64,000 bases of DNA. Origin: JAPPHA01 sp965221575. GTDB taxonomy: Bacteria; Pseudomonadota; Alphaproteobacteria; Rhodobacterales; Rhodobacteraceae. The stretch lies in assembly GCA_965221575.1 (NCBI GenBank), contig CBDCSM010000006.1:62001-126000 (forward strand), written 5' to 3'. The notes under the pieces are model-generated. The model was not told where the DNA came from. It saw nothing but the letters and a program-made list of their open reading frames with translations, and searched no databases. Position 1 is the first letter of the stretch, and every line of letters starts with the position of its first letter. The position numbers and the translations under genes are program-made. Below are positions 9,578 to 18,651 of the stretch, piece after piece.

Positions 9578-9640
9578 CCAGCAATTTCATGACTTCACCC
9601 CGGCATCATCAATTGACTGTATCCGAGGCTGTTGGGAGCA

Positions 9641-10018
9641 AATGATCTGTCCGCAGTTGCAGCACCGGGAGACGCTCAAGTACCGCTGCCCGGCGGCGGC
9701 CTACGGGTTCGACTGTGCAGGCCGTGGTGCCTGCCACCACATTTGAGGGTGCAAGGCCGGGGCCAACGGACGGATTGCGCAGATCCCGCTCCGGGAGACG
9801 GACCGCAGGATCTTCACGCCGACGCCGTGGGGAGCCCCTCCTGGCAGCGCGGCTCCAACCGTCGCAGTGCCCTGGAACGGATCAATTCCCGCATTGACCG
9901 GGTCTATGGCATGGAGAGCCATTTCATCCGCGGCCGGGCGAAGATGGCGCTGTGCCGTCATCTGGTCGTCGTGGTAATGATGGCGATGGCGCTCGGCCAT
10001 GTCCGGGCCGGCCGGAGA
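9641..10018 (+). pseudogene. Decayed DDE transposase, C-terminal part
   Basis: Transposase-like peptides appear in different plus-strand frames. A Cys-containing segment with YRCPAAAYGFDCAGRGAC lies at about 9690-9735. DRRIFTPTPWGAP follows near 9800. After a frameshift comes a C-terminal block with NRRSALERINSRIDRVYG and ALGHVRAGR at about 9850-10018. This layout is typical of the end of DDE transposases with an ERINSR motif. At least one frameshift and the absence of an N-terminal half make it non-functional. Confidence 0.65.
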
Positions 10019-10191
10019 TGATGCGTTCCCTTGTCAGGGGACCATGCCCGACGTCCGCCTGTTTGACAGGTAACAGTTGGGAACATCACCGGGGTTAGGT
10101 CGAAAATGAACCCGTCTTTTTTCCGTGCGGTGGCCGCCGACGAAAAGTGCCGCAACGCAGAGCAAATGCCTCTCGCATTGGAGAATTTTTG

Positions 10192-10220
10192 TTTACGTTG
10201 GCGCAACCGAATAATATATT
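10192..10220 (+). promoter_or_regulatory. Possible sigma-70-like promoter for the substrate-binding protein gene
   Basis: TTTACG at 10192-10197 and TATATT at 10215-10220 are separated by 17 nt in an otherwise GC-rich region. GGGGAGA follows at 10223. The short distance to the start codon implies a very short leader, so this is tentative. Confidence 0.35.
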
Positions 10221-10244
10221 TTGGGGAGAATGGAAGAAGAAACA

Positions 10245-11966
10245 ATGATGATGAGTGTATTGAAGAGTCTGGCCCTGGCGCCATTGCTGTTTGTCTCCGT
10301 AGGTGCGGCCGCGGAGATGCAGAACCCTGAGGACGCCGGAAACGTCACCATGTGCCCCGCGACGTGCGAGCCGGCTTACGGCGGAACCCACACCATTGCC
10401 TACCGCGGATCACCACGGCCTTTTGTGTGGGGTGCGGGGGCGGACAACCAGCTCGTGAGGCTCAATTTCGGGAACCTGTTTATTCTGGATCCGTTCAACA
10501 ACGTCCGTCTTCCCGACCTTGCGACGCATTGGGAGATCTCCGATGACCTGACCAAGGGGACATTTCATCTGCGCGAGGGCGTGCGGTTCCATGACGGCAC
10601 GCCGCTGACCGCAAAGCATGTGGAATGGAGCTACCTGCTGACCATGAATCCCCGGGCGGAAGGCGCGGATTTCCTGATGCAGGATGCCCGTCTGACGGAA
10701 TTGATAGGTGCCCAGGCCTACATCGACGGCACGGCGGACAGTGTCCCCGGCATCACGGTTGTCGATGACCATACGATCGTTTTCGAAACGGCGGTCCCGA
10801 ACGGAAATTTCTTTGACAGAGTTGGCAAGGTCTACATCCTTGCGGCCCATCTTTTTGAAGGTAGGCCAATGGAGGATGTGCTGACGGAGAACTGGTGGTC
10901 GACCGAGATGAGAGTGGGCACTGGCCCGTTTGTGTTCGAGGAATATGCCGAGGGACAGTTTGCATCCGTGACAGCGAATGAGGATTACTGGGCCGGCCGG
11001 CCGTATCTGGACCGGATCGTGTTGCGGTTTTTTGATGAGTACGAAACCGGATCGCTTGCTTTTGAAAAGGGGGAAGCGCACCAGCTGGATGGTCTCACGA
11101 CCCAGGACGTTTCGCGATATGCCGAGACGAATCCCGAGGGTTATGTTTTCCTGCGCGGAAACCCCCTGGCCGCCAACTACCTCAACGTCGGCGACAAACC
11201 CTACCTGAAGGACAAAAGGGTCCGCCAGGCGATTTCGTTTGCCATCAACCGTCAGCAGATGATCGATCTTCTGACTCCCTACGGGATGAGGTCTGCCATT
11301 TACTCCATGTTGCCTGCTGACCATCACTTGTTCAATCCCGATGCTGCGGCCTATCCTTTCGACCCTGACCGGGCGAGGGAACTTCTGGCCGAGGCGAACT
11401 GGGATCCGGACCAGGTCGTGGAGCTGGCGACATACTACGAGCACCAGGACGGTCTTGACTGGCTGGCTTTCATCCAGAATCAGCTTGACGATGTGGGCAT
11501 GAAGACCACCGTTCGGCAGATGGACTGGCCTGACATGGACAAAGCCGGCCAGGCGGGCGAGCTTGATCTGTGGCTCACCGGGTATTCGAAAGATGTGGTC
11601 GGCAATCACCTGGCTTATTTCGGCCCCAACGGCGCGTGGAATTTCGGCAACTACAGCAATCCCGAGTATGAAGAGCTCTTGAGGGCTGCAGGCCGCGCCG
11701 GCGGAGAGGAACAGCGGCAGCTCTTTATGAAAATGCAGGAGATCTTCAACGTAGAGCTGCCTGGGATACCGATTTGGAACATTACCACTTTCGTTCTGGT
11801 CAAACCGCAATTCTGCGGTGTTGTCGAGATGTTTACCGACCAGCATTTCGCGTATCTGAACGAAAACAACATCTACATGTGCGAGGGCGCGACGGGGACA
11901 GTCTCGGTCCGGCCCGGAGCTCCCGCCAGTCTCGCGCATCCCGGCTACGTCCTGGAAAGCCAGTAG
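10245..11966 (+). CDS. ABC transporter substrate-binding protein, peptide/nickel/opine family 5
   Basis: Periplasmic binding protein of about 574 residues. MMMSVLKSLALAPLLFVSV followed by GAAAEMQ is a signal peptide with a plausible cleavage after AAA. The SBP_bac_5 core is evident: TFHLREGVRFHDGTPLTAKH near the N-terminal third, the KRVRQAISFAINRQQMID block, and a C-terminal GIPIWN segment. I chose the ATG at 10245; upstream ATG 10230 and TTG 10221 are in frame but add a charged stretch before the signal. It is oriented divergently from the transporter genes at 3677-8138, which otherwise lack a binding protein, so it is the likely partner. A strong hairpin follows the stop. Confidence 0.92.
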   Translation: MMMSVLKSLALAPLLFVSVGAAAEMQNPEDAGNVTMCPATCEPAYGGTHTIAYRGSPRPFVWGAGADNQLVRLNFGNLFILDPFNNVRLPDLATHWEISDDLTKGTFHLREGVRFHDGTPLTAKHVEWSYLLTMNPRAEGADFLMQDARLTELIGAQAYIDGTADSVPGITVVDDHTIVFETAVPNGNFFDRVGKVYILAAHLFEGRPMEDVLTENWWSTEMRVGTGPFVFEEYAEGQFASVTANEDYWAGRPYLDRIVLRFFDEYETGSLAFEKGEAHQLDGLTTQDVSRYAETNPEGYVFLRGNPLAANYLNVGDKPYLKDKRVRQAISFAINRQQMIDLLTPYGMRSAIYSMLPADHHLFNPDAAAYPFDPDRARELLAEANWDPDQVVELATYYEHQDGLDWLAFIQNQLDDVGMKTTVRQMDWPDMDKAGQAGELDLWLTGYSKDVVGNHLAYFGPNGAWNFGNYSNPEYEELLRAAGRAGGEEQRQLFMKMQEIFNVELPGIPIWNITTFVLVKPQFCGVVEMFTDQHFAYLNENNIYMCEGATGTVSVRPGAPASLAHPGYVLESQ

Positions 11967-11974
11967 AATAGATC

Positions 11975-12001
11975 GGGCGGCAAAAGGTGATTTTGCCGCC
12001 C
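11975..12001 (+). terminator. Hairpin after the binding-protein gene
   Basis: A perfect inverted repeat with 11-nt arms GGGCGGCAAAA and TTTTGCCGCCC and a 5-nt loop starts 9 nt after the stop. There is only a weak pyrimidine tract (CTTCCCC) after it, so it is either a U-poor terminator or an mRNA 3-prime stabiliser. Confidence 0.6.
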
Positions 12002-12079
12002 CTTCCCCGCCGGCTGATCATCCCGGACGGGCGGTGATCGACCGGCGGTAAGCGTCTCGGTAAGGGCGTGATGGCCTTG

Positions 12080-12850
12080 CCAGCTGTCATCGATTGAGTG
12101 TTCTTTCCAATTTTTTCTGAGTGGACAGAGCCAGACGTCCTTTTTCGGTTTGGCGAATTCCCTCTTTGTGTCGTACCGCCCGCGTCCCTGCGTGGTTCCG
12201 ACATGGATCCATCCGGACGCCTTGTAGGTGATCCCGGAGAAGCGCGGGGGTTCGCATCAGGACCGGTGTCACCCTGTACTGGGTAAACCAGTCCTGCGGT
12301 AATTGGCGCCGCACTTCGGAGAGGATGTGGGAGGCCAGGTTTGGAATCCAGATCCATGGAAGGATGAGGAACCGCGGTTGATCGACCACGAGGGGGAGGT
12401 TCTTCTCCCGCCTCTCCGGGCTCCATCCGATGAAGAGGTCGCGCGGCTTGAGCCGCCAGGCGGCGGTGGAGAAGCCGAGCATGGCCAGTGGGCGCCCGTC
12501 ACGGTCATGCACCGCGTAACGCATCTGTGCACCGACAAGGGTCTTGTAGCCGAGATAACGATAGCGGGCGATGAATTCATTCCAGAGGCGGCTGGCCGCA
12601 CGGCCGGCACCGGTGACCTTGACGAAACGGAGCGAACGATAACCGAGCCACCCTCACCGAGTATTCGTGCCGGGTGGACCCGCGTTGCGGCCCGGCCATG
12701 ATGGAGCGCTGGCACGATGCCGTCCGCGGCCTCGGGGTCGACCTCGGCGGCGGGAGGTCCTTCGACCTCGACTTCCACAAGAAGTGGGAATCCATATCGC
12801 CCAGTTGTCCAGCCGCAGGGTACAATCCCAACCAGAATCAGGACCCATTG
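12080..12850 (-). pseudogene. Decayed DUF4338 (DruA-like) gene
   Basis: Minus-strand translation across frames gives the DUF4338 core. WNEFIARYRYLGYKTLVGAQ lies near 12520-12590. It continues as MRYAVHDRDGRPLAMLGFS, then PRDLFIGWSPERREKNLPLV, RFLILPWIWIPNLASHIL and RQLPQDWFTQY (about 12260-12524). After a frameshift come SGWIHVGTTQGRGRYD-like residues near 12180. At least two frameshifts break the frame, so it is a pseudogene. DUF4338 is the domain of DruA in the Druantia anti-phage system, but most family members are stand-alone genes of unknown role, and no other Druantia gene is present. Confidence 0.75.
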
Positions 12851-13224
12851 GGTTCTTCCTCTTTCCCGGATGCTGTTTGATCACAACTGCAAGACCTGAT
12901 GGCGCCTGAACGCGCCAGCACGCAGGGCGGTGTTTTGCCATGGCGATGTTCAGGTGTCGGTTGTCTGCTTTATGTCTTGTCTCTGATACTGGAAGCGCCT
13001 GTGACGCTTTCCGCATCCGAACGCGGAGGCAGCCATGGATGTCACAATGTCGGAGAATTTGATTGACGGCGCGTGAACTGTACCTTAGCAATTTCCTTGG
13101 AGATGTTTCGACAAGGGTCCTGTACGCTGACAGCCAATTTCGAATGCGTCTTTATCCATCGGACCATTGAGGGATCAAAGGTCGAGCTCGACGTCTCACG
13201 TCACTCTTCGGGGAAACCTCGTCC
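12851..13224. other. Non-coding upstream region of the second sulfatase-fold gene
   Basis: No gene is seen. The segment would hold the promoter of the 13225-16444 gene set. GGGGAAA at 13211 is a plausible ribosome-binding site for the next gene. Confidence 0.45.
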
Positions 13225-14607
13225 ATGACAACACCAAGCATCCTTGTCTTTGGTGTCGACTCCCTCAGAGCCGACCACTTGAGTTGCTACGGCTATCGCC
13301 GGTTGACATCGCCCCGCATTGACAGGCTTGCTTCCCAGGGCGCCCTCTTCGAGAACACTTTCAGCCCGCACATCCCGACAACGAGCGGTTTCACGTCCAT
13401 GTTGAGCGGCCTCGACGCGTTCGGTTCCCAAGTGGTTGCGTTGCAACACAGGGGGGGCATCAGGCCAGAAGTGACGATGTTGTCGGAGCTTCTGAGGGAT
13501 CGGGGTTACGATACGACTTGCGTGGGTTTCAGCGGCAATCCCAGCTCCAGGGGCTTCGACACCTACCTTGACTACCGGGCCTGGTGCAACTGGGACGAAA
13601 GGCCCCTCGACAAGGCCCAGGACCTCAACCGCGTCGCCGTCCCCGAACTCGAACGTCTTCTCGACCAGGACCGGCCATTCTTCATGTTGCTGCGGCACAT
13701 GGACCCGCACACGCCCTACCTGCCCCCGGACCCCTTCCAGCGCATGTTCTATCACGGCGATGAGTGCGACCCGAACAACAATTCGATGGAGCCCGTCTTC
13801 GCCTTCAAGCCCTTTCGGGACTTTTTTGCCAGCTGGATGCCGCCAGGGATTACCGACAAGGACTACGTGATCGCCCAGTACGACGGGGCCATCGCATACA
13901 TGGACTCCTGTATCCAGACCATTCTGAACCTCCTCGAAACCCGCGGTGTTCTTGATGAAACGATCGTTGTGCTGGTCTCCGACCACGGCGAGACGCTTTA
14001 CGAGCACGAATGCTGGTTTGACCACCATGGCCTCTACGACTCGAACCTCCATGTCCCTCTCATCATCCGCTACCCGTCGAAGATTCCCGCCGGGCTACGG
14101 CTCTCGGGTTACAGTCAACTCAAGGACTTTGTGCCCACATTGCTGGAACTCGCGGACATCGAGTGCGACATCCGTTTTGATGGCAGGAGCTTGATGGGCA
14201 TGGTTCGCGGCGATGTGGCCTCCCACGAGGCGGAGATGTACATCACCGAGTGTACCTGGATGCGAAAGCACGGCTGGCGGACGCCGCAGTGGAAGCTGAT
14301 ACGGGCCCTGGAGCCCGACTTTCATTTCAAGCCGCCGGTAGAACTGTACAACCTGATCGAGAACCCCTGCGAGACGATCGATGTGGCTGCAGAGCGAACC
14401 GACGTAGTCGGCGTTTTGACCGAAAGGATGGAGCGCTGGATTGCAGCCAGGGAAAGCGCGACCGGTCTGCCGAACCCGATATTCCACCAGGGCGGTGACT
14501 GGCACGGTCACGAAGGGATCGGCGCCTTCAAGTCCTCCCAGCAGGCGTACGACACTCTGCACATCGGCGATTCATCGGAGGCGTTGCGTATTTCCTCGGG
14601 ATCCTGA
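13225..14607 (+). CDS. Sulfatase-fold hydrolase lacking the formylglycine cysteine
   Basis: Alkaline-phosphatase-superfamily hydrolase of 460 residues. The N-terminus VFGVDSLRADHLSCYGY gives metal ligand D12, and SDHGETLYEHECWFDHHG supplies the C-terminal ligands. Aligned with the upstream sulfatase, the C-x-P-x-R site reads T52-T53-S54-G55-F56 before TSMLSG, so the Cys or Ser needed for formylglycine and the Arg are both absent. Thr nucleophiles are known in related phosphodiesterases and phosphoglycerol transferases, so a phospho- or phosphonoester substrate is possible. No signal peptide is seen. It heads a plus-strand set with the oxidoreductase (41 nt downstream) and the TIM-barrel protein. 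Calling it a sulfatase from family membership alone would be risky. Confidence 0.85.
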   Translation: MTTPSILVFGVDSLRADHLSCYGYRRLTSPRIDRLASQGALFENTFSPHIPTTSGFTSMLSGLDAFGSQVVALQHRGGIRPEVTMLSELLRDRGYDTTCVGFSGNPSSRGFDTYLDYRAWCNWDERPLDKAQDLNRVAVPELERLLDQDRPFFMLLRHMDPHTPYLPPDPFQRMFYHGDECDPNNNSMEPVFAFKPFRDFFASWMPPGITDKDYVIAQYDGAIAYMDSCIQTILNLLETRGVLDETIVVLVSDHGETLYEHECWFDHHGLYDSNLHVPLIIRYPSKIPAGLRLSGYSQLKDFVPTLLELADIECDIRFDGRSLMGMVRGDVASHEAEMYITECTWMRKHGWRTPQWKLIRALEPDFHFKPPVELYNLIENPCETIDVAAERTDVVGVLTERMERWIAARESATGLPNPIFHQGGDWHGHEGIGAFKSSQQAYDTLHIGDSSEALRISSGS

Positions 14608-14648
14608 GAACGGGACAGCGCCCGATTTCGAATGGGAGTTGGAAAGAC

Positions 14649-15644
14649 ATGAGTCTACGCGTAGCAATTGTGGGGATGGGTGGTGTTGGCGACATCCACG
14701 CCGGGGTTTACGACGCGGACGCACGCTGCCAGGTCGTGGCGGTCTGCGATATCCACAAGGACAAGGCGGCGGCGGCAGGCCAGCGCTTCGGGTGTCCTTC
14801 CTTCACATCCGTAGATGAGATGGTCGCCCGAACCCGGATCGATATTGCCAGCGTGTGCACTGCCGGCATGGAGAACGGCGGTGATCACTACGAACCCACC
14901 ATGGACCTGCTCAACGCCGGAATCATGGTCCTCGGAGAAAAGCCGATCTCAAACGAAATCCCCAAGGCGAGGGAAATGGTTGCCCTGGCCGAGGAAAAGG
15001 GCCTCCGATACGGAATCAACCTCAATCACCGCTTCACGCCGGCCGCGATCCGGGCCAGGAAGTGGGTCGACGACGGACGCCTGGGTGTGGTGAACATCAT
15101 CAACATGACGATGTGGATCGACAATCCTATTGAGTCGTCGCCCCACTTTCACATGCGGGCGCTCCATCCCCACTCGATCGACGTCATGCGTCATTTCTGC
15201 GGTGACGTCACGAAGGTCCATGCATTCTTTAAACGGGGCTCGGGACGGAAGATTTGGTCCAATGTCCAGGCCAACATGCTGTTCGAGAACGGCATCATCG
15301 GCCATCTGACCGGCAGCTACGATGCCGGGGGAAGCTACGGCCTCGAGACCCTCGAGGTCGTGGGCTCCGACGCCAGGTTCGTGCTGAGAGAGGCATGCGA
15401 GCACCTCGAGTTCTACCCGCGGCGTTCCAGGCAGGTCGAGACTTACGCCTATTTGGGTGACATGATGGGATTCAGTGAAACCTTCCGGAGCCGCATCACC
15501 CGATGGATCGACCAGAACGCGGAGGGCGTCGATCCGGACGAAATTGATGGCTCCGCGATGGACGCCCTCAAGGCCCAGTTGGTGATCGAGGCCGCCATCG
15601 AGTCCTGGGAAACAGGCCAGGTCGTGGAAGTGGAGAAAGTGTAA
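14649..15644 (+). CDS. Gfo/Idh/MocA-family NAD(P)-dependent oxidoreductase
   Basis: Oxidoreductase of 331 residues. The Rossmann motif is GMGGVGD at 9-15, followed by an acidic end of strand 2 (D34 in AVCD), which suggests NAD preference. The family EKP motif is E97-K98-P99 in LGEKPIS, and the C-terminal domain has the HPHSIDVMRH segment at about 173-182 with the usual catalytic His candidates. GGAAAG precedes the ATG. The 2-nt gap to the TIM-barrel gene indicates co-transcription and coupling. Family members oxidise or epimerise sugars, inositols and related polyols; together with the next gene this resembles an inositol- or sugar-type oxidation pathway. Confidence 0.9.
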   Translation: MSLRVAIVGMGGVGDIHAGVYDADARCQVVAVCDIHKDKAAAAGQRFGCPSFTSVDEMVARTRIDIASVCTAGMENGGDHYEPTMDLLNAGIMVLGEKPISNEIPKAREMVALAEEKGLRYGINLNHRFTPAAIRARKWVDDGRLGVVNIINMTMWIDNPIESSPHFHMRALHPHSIDVMRHFCGDVTKVHAFFKRGSGRKIWSNVQANMLFENGIIGHLTGSYDAGGSYGLETLEVVGSDARFVLREACEHLEFYPRRSRQVETYAYLGDMMGFSETFRSRITRWIDQNAEGVDPDEIDGSAMDALKAQLVIEAAIESWETGQVVEVEKV

Positions 15645-15646
15645 CC

Positions 15647-16444
15647 ATGAAACTAGGTGCAAACACTGTCCTCTTCGGAGGCCACAGCATGGAGACGGCT
15701 TTCCGATGCATATCCATGGCGGGCTACGATGCAGTCGAACTCTCCGCCATCGACTCGATGAGCGATCACCTCGTGGTGGAACGCTGGCAGGATCTTGTAC
15801 CCCACATCAAGGAACTCTCGGAAGAGCATGGACTGGAACTGACGGCCATCGAGCAGACGTCCCACGACGCGGAGAAGATGCACCGCACCTGCCGCGCGGC
15901 ATCGGCGCTGGGAATTCCGGTCATCAACTGCGGCCCCGGGGGGCAGAGCGGCGATGCGGACAGCTTGGAGGCTTCGTTAAAGCGTTTGGCCGCGTTTGCG
16001 GAGGTCGCGGAGGCACATGGTGTCTCGCTGTGCGTCAAGGCACATGTAGGTTGCAGCATTTACGACACGCCCACCACTCTGCGGGCGATGGAGGCGATTT
16101 CATCGCCCGCATTCGGCATCGACATGGACCCATCTCACATTCACAGGGCAGGTGAAGACCCCTCAGAGGCAATCGTGCAGGTGATGTCGCGAGTCAAGCA
16201 CGTGCATATACGGGACTGCAAGGGCCGCCAGGAGGACCCCGGCCGCCCGGAGGACCAGGCCAACGGACGAGGTGACATCGACCTGTTGCGATTCATCCGG
16301 GTGCTGCACGAGCACGGCTATTCTGGTGCCCTCAATCTCGAGATCATCGGAGCGAGGGAATACGACCTCGAGCGGTGCTGCACGATCGCAGCCGAGGCGC
16401 GTGGCCACATGCAGGCCTGCCTGCAGGCCTGCGGCGTCCGATAG
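15647..16444 (+). CDS. Sugar phosphate isomerase/epimerase (xylose-isomerase-like TIM barrel)
   Basis: AP-endonuclease-2/xylose-isomerase-like TIM-barrel protein of 265 residues. Metal-site candidates are visible in GIDMDPSHIHRAGED, VKHVHIRDCKG and the C-terminal GALNLEIIGA. The strand that often carries a Glu ligand (LCxExH) reads LCVKAHVG, a Lys variant seen in part of the family. Acting next to a Gfo/Idh dehydrogenase is the common arrangement in polyol and keto-sugar catabolism, where this fold isomerises or dehydrates the oxidised product. It is the last gene of the 13225-16444 set; about 450 nt separate it from PhyH-B2. Confidence 0.88.
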   Translation: MKLGANTVLFGGHSMETAFRCISMAGYDAVELSAIDSMSDHLVVERWQDLVPHIKELSEEHGLELTAIEQTSHDAEKMHRTCRAASALGIPVINCGPGGQSGDADSLEASLKRLAAFAEVAEAHGVSLCVKAHVGCSIYDTPTTLRAMEAISSPAFGIDMDPSHIHRAGEDPSEAIVQVMSRVKHVHIRDCKGRQEDPGRPEDQANGRGDIDLLRFIRVLHEHGYSGALNLEIIGAREYDLERCCTIAAEARGHMQACLQACGVR

Positions 16445-16894
16445 CAAAAGACCAAATGCGATCATCATCGACTCCCGTCTCGACCCGGTTGCAAGACGGC
16501 TGGTTGACGGAAGCAGCATCGAATTCTGCTCCGGCACCTGATTTTTCTGAAAGTCCGGTCAAACCCAAGGACGTGAACGGCTGCATCAGGTTGATCGGTA
16601 AACGCATTGAAGCAACGGGGGAGTTAGCTGGTTGTGTACGGGTGGAAGGACAGCATCCTGGAGCCTGGTTGCCGATCCGCATCTGCCCGATCATCCGGGT
16701 AGGTAGTGGGGGTACCTGTTTGTTTCTTTTCCACCAAACCTGGCTTCGTGTCGCCGGAACATTCCGACAAGGTTTGCCAAAATTGAATTTTCTTGAGCAT
16801 TCGGCATGCTCTCCCAAATGCATGCGACGGTTTGTGACCGGGTGCGAACCAACGTACACTCCCTTCTGGGGAGCAATGTTCTGATGGAGGTTGG
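16445..16894 (+). other. Upstream region of PhyH-B2
   Basis: No gene is seen in this 450-nt gap. A perfect 6-bp hairpin GAGCAT-TCGGC-ATGCTC lies near 16796-16812, about 85 nt before the PhyH-B2 start. TGATGGAGG at 16882 supplies the ribosome-binding site. A promoter for PhyH-B2 presumably lies here. Confidence 0.45.
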
Positions 16895-17788
16895 ATGCAA
16901 CCATTCGTAGAATCTAACGGCCTTCTCGATGATCCGCCGGGGCTTCGCAAGCGATTGCGCGATGACGGTTACCTGTTCCTCAGGGGCATCCTCCCGACGG
17001 ACGAGGTGCTCGACCTGAGACGACAAGTCCTCGAATTCTGTGCACAGGCCGGCTGGTTGAGGCCTGGGGCAAACGTGATGGACGGTTTGGCCGACCGCAA
17101 CCCGATCTTGGAAAATGACGACGAATACCTTGAGGTATACGCACGGGTCCAAGCCCTGGAAGCCTTTCACCGGCTGAAGTTCGACGCAAACATCATCCGC
17201 ATCATGGAGGACCTTTTCCAGGAGCCCGTCATTCCCTTGCCGAAGACAATCGCGCGCATCGCGTTTCCGCGGGACAACGATCGTGGCACCAAGCCACATC
17301 AAGACTGGATATTCGTCGGCGGTTCGATGGAGACCATCAGTTGCTGGGCACCGCTTGGTGACGTGTCGCTGGATGTCGGAGGACTGAGAATACTTGCAGG
17401 GAGCCACAAGTCCGGTTTCCTCGAGCCGCGACCGGCGATCGGCCCCGGATCCAGGATTGTCGATGTCGATCCCGGGCTGGAGTGGCACCAATCCAGCTAT
17501 CGAAGCGGAGATGTACTTCTGTTCAAGGCTCTCACCGTACATGCCGCGGCTTCTAATCTGACGGCTGCTGAGCTTCGGCTTTCGGTTGATTTTCGCTATG
17601 CCGGTGAAAGCCATACGATTGCAGAGAAATGGCTTAGGCCCCATTTCGATGACGTGGGCGAACCCTTTACCTGGAGCACGCTGGAAAAGGAGTGGCGGGA
17701 CAGCCCGATCGCCGACTATTGGGAACGACTGCCTCGTCTGAAAACAAAGCACCATCCTTGGTTCTGGGAAACCGGGAAGCAGTCGTAA
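16895..17788 (+). CDS. Phytanoyl-CoA dioxygenase (PhyH) family protein, copy B2
   Basis: Fe(II)/2-oxoglutarate oxygenase of 297 residues, paralog of B1 at 8524 and the same length. The iron triad H135-x-D137 (KPHQDW) and H216 (TVHAAASN) and the probable 2-oxoglutarate ligand R228 (ELRLS) are at identical positions. Differences cluster in the segment around 57-75 and in the loop at 126-133 just before the HxD motif, which may reflect different substrates. ATGGAGG lies 7 nt upstream of the ATG. It faces away from B1, making an inverted pair around the transporter binding protein and hydrolase genes. Confidence 0.9.
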   Translation: MQPFVESNGLLDDPPGLRKRLRDDGYLFLRGILPTDEVLDLRRQVLEFCAQAGWLRPGANVMDGLADRNPILENDDEYLEVYARVQALEAFHRLKFDANIIRIMEDLFQEPVIPLPKTIARIAFPRDNDRGTKPHQDWIFVGGSMETISCWAPLGDVSLDVGGLRILAGSHKSGFLEPRPAIGPGSRIVDVDPGLEWHQSSYRSGDVLLFKALTVHAAASNLTAAELRLSVDFRYAGESHTIAEKWLRPHFDDVGEPFTWSTLEKEWRDSPIADYWERLPRLKTKHHPWFWETGKQS

Positions 17789-18651
17789 ATCCAAGGCATT
17801 CGCAAGGCGCCAAGGCTGACGAAAGTCTCCGCTTCGCTCGCAGCGCTGCCTTATGACCGAGCGACGATCGCAATTTTCAACCTTTCCGGCTTAAACAAAC
17901 CAAGAACATCCCGTAAGGCGCGATCCGTCGATATCGACGACACGCCTGTCGAGACGCAAGAAGGCCACGACGCAAGTCATCCGACCCGTTCGCCGCCAAG
18001 CCTTCAATGCACCGTAAGGCATTCGTCGAGATTCATGATGTTTTCCGCCTGCATCTGACGCAACGGCTGCCACGACGGTTTCGAGTCCGGGAAACGAAAA
18101 TGGACGACGTCGCTCGCCGGTTCAGGATCACGGTTTCAACATGCTCCTGATAACACCGACCATTGGGTGATGCGGGTGTTGATTGCTTGAATCGACAGAA
18201 AGCGTGGATCGGGATTACTGCCGCTGCGGTCTCGTTACCGAAATCGCCGTAGACGGCATGTCGGTCGGGAAATGTTCCACCCGTTGCCCCGGCCGCTGGT
18301 CGCGCTTGTGCAAGGCCTTCCGCGTTCCCGGGCATCATGTGCACCACCCGGCGCGAACATCAGGAATGACAAAGACGGCCACGCCGACGTGCCGCCAGTG
18401 CTCGATCTCCTTGCATTTGACCTGCGCGGTACCGTCAACCCATTCGAAAATCCGTAGCAGAGGGTGCGCATGGTTGGGGGGGGCCAAGACCGCGTCATCA
18501 ATCAAGGGCGACCGGCCTCCTTCCGGGGGACCTTCACGTCATGGACAACGCCGCAGGACACAATCGTCACCGGTATTCCGCAGATGACAGGTCGTCAAAA
18601 AAAGGATTTGCCTTCGGATCGCAGTATCGGTTGAAAATCAGGAATTTAACA
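17789..18651. other. Decayed accessory DNA before the insertion sequence
   Basis: No intact gene. Minus-strand translation around 18350-18480 has a protein-like run (HPLLRIFEWVDGTAQVKC, then HWRHVGVAVFVIPDVRAG) that breaks into other frames, and another minus frame near 18000-18110 reads VVHFRFPDSKPSWQPLRQ. These look like remnants of one or more coding genes, but I cannot name a family. A long G-run at 18476-18483 interrupts the frame. Confidence 0.4.

Noticed and set aside
10410..11939. 509-codon minus-strand frame opposite the binding protein
   Set aside because: It mirrors a well-supported family 5 binding protein on the plus strand and shows no domain of its own.
11975..12001. Hairpin as a riboswitch or attenuator
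   Set aside because: It lies right after the stop of the binding-protein gene with perfect 11-nt arms, which fits termination or mRNA stabilisation instead.
12080..12850. Druantia anti-phage system
   Set aside because: Only a broken DUF4338 gene is present; no helicase or other Druantia subunit is nearby.
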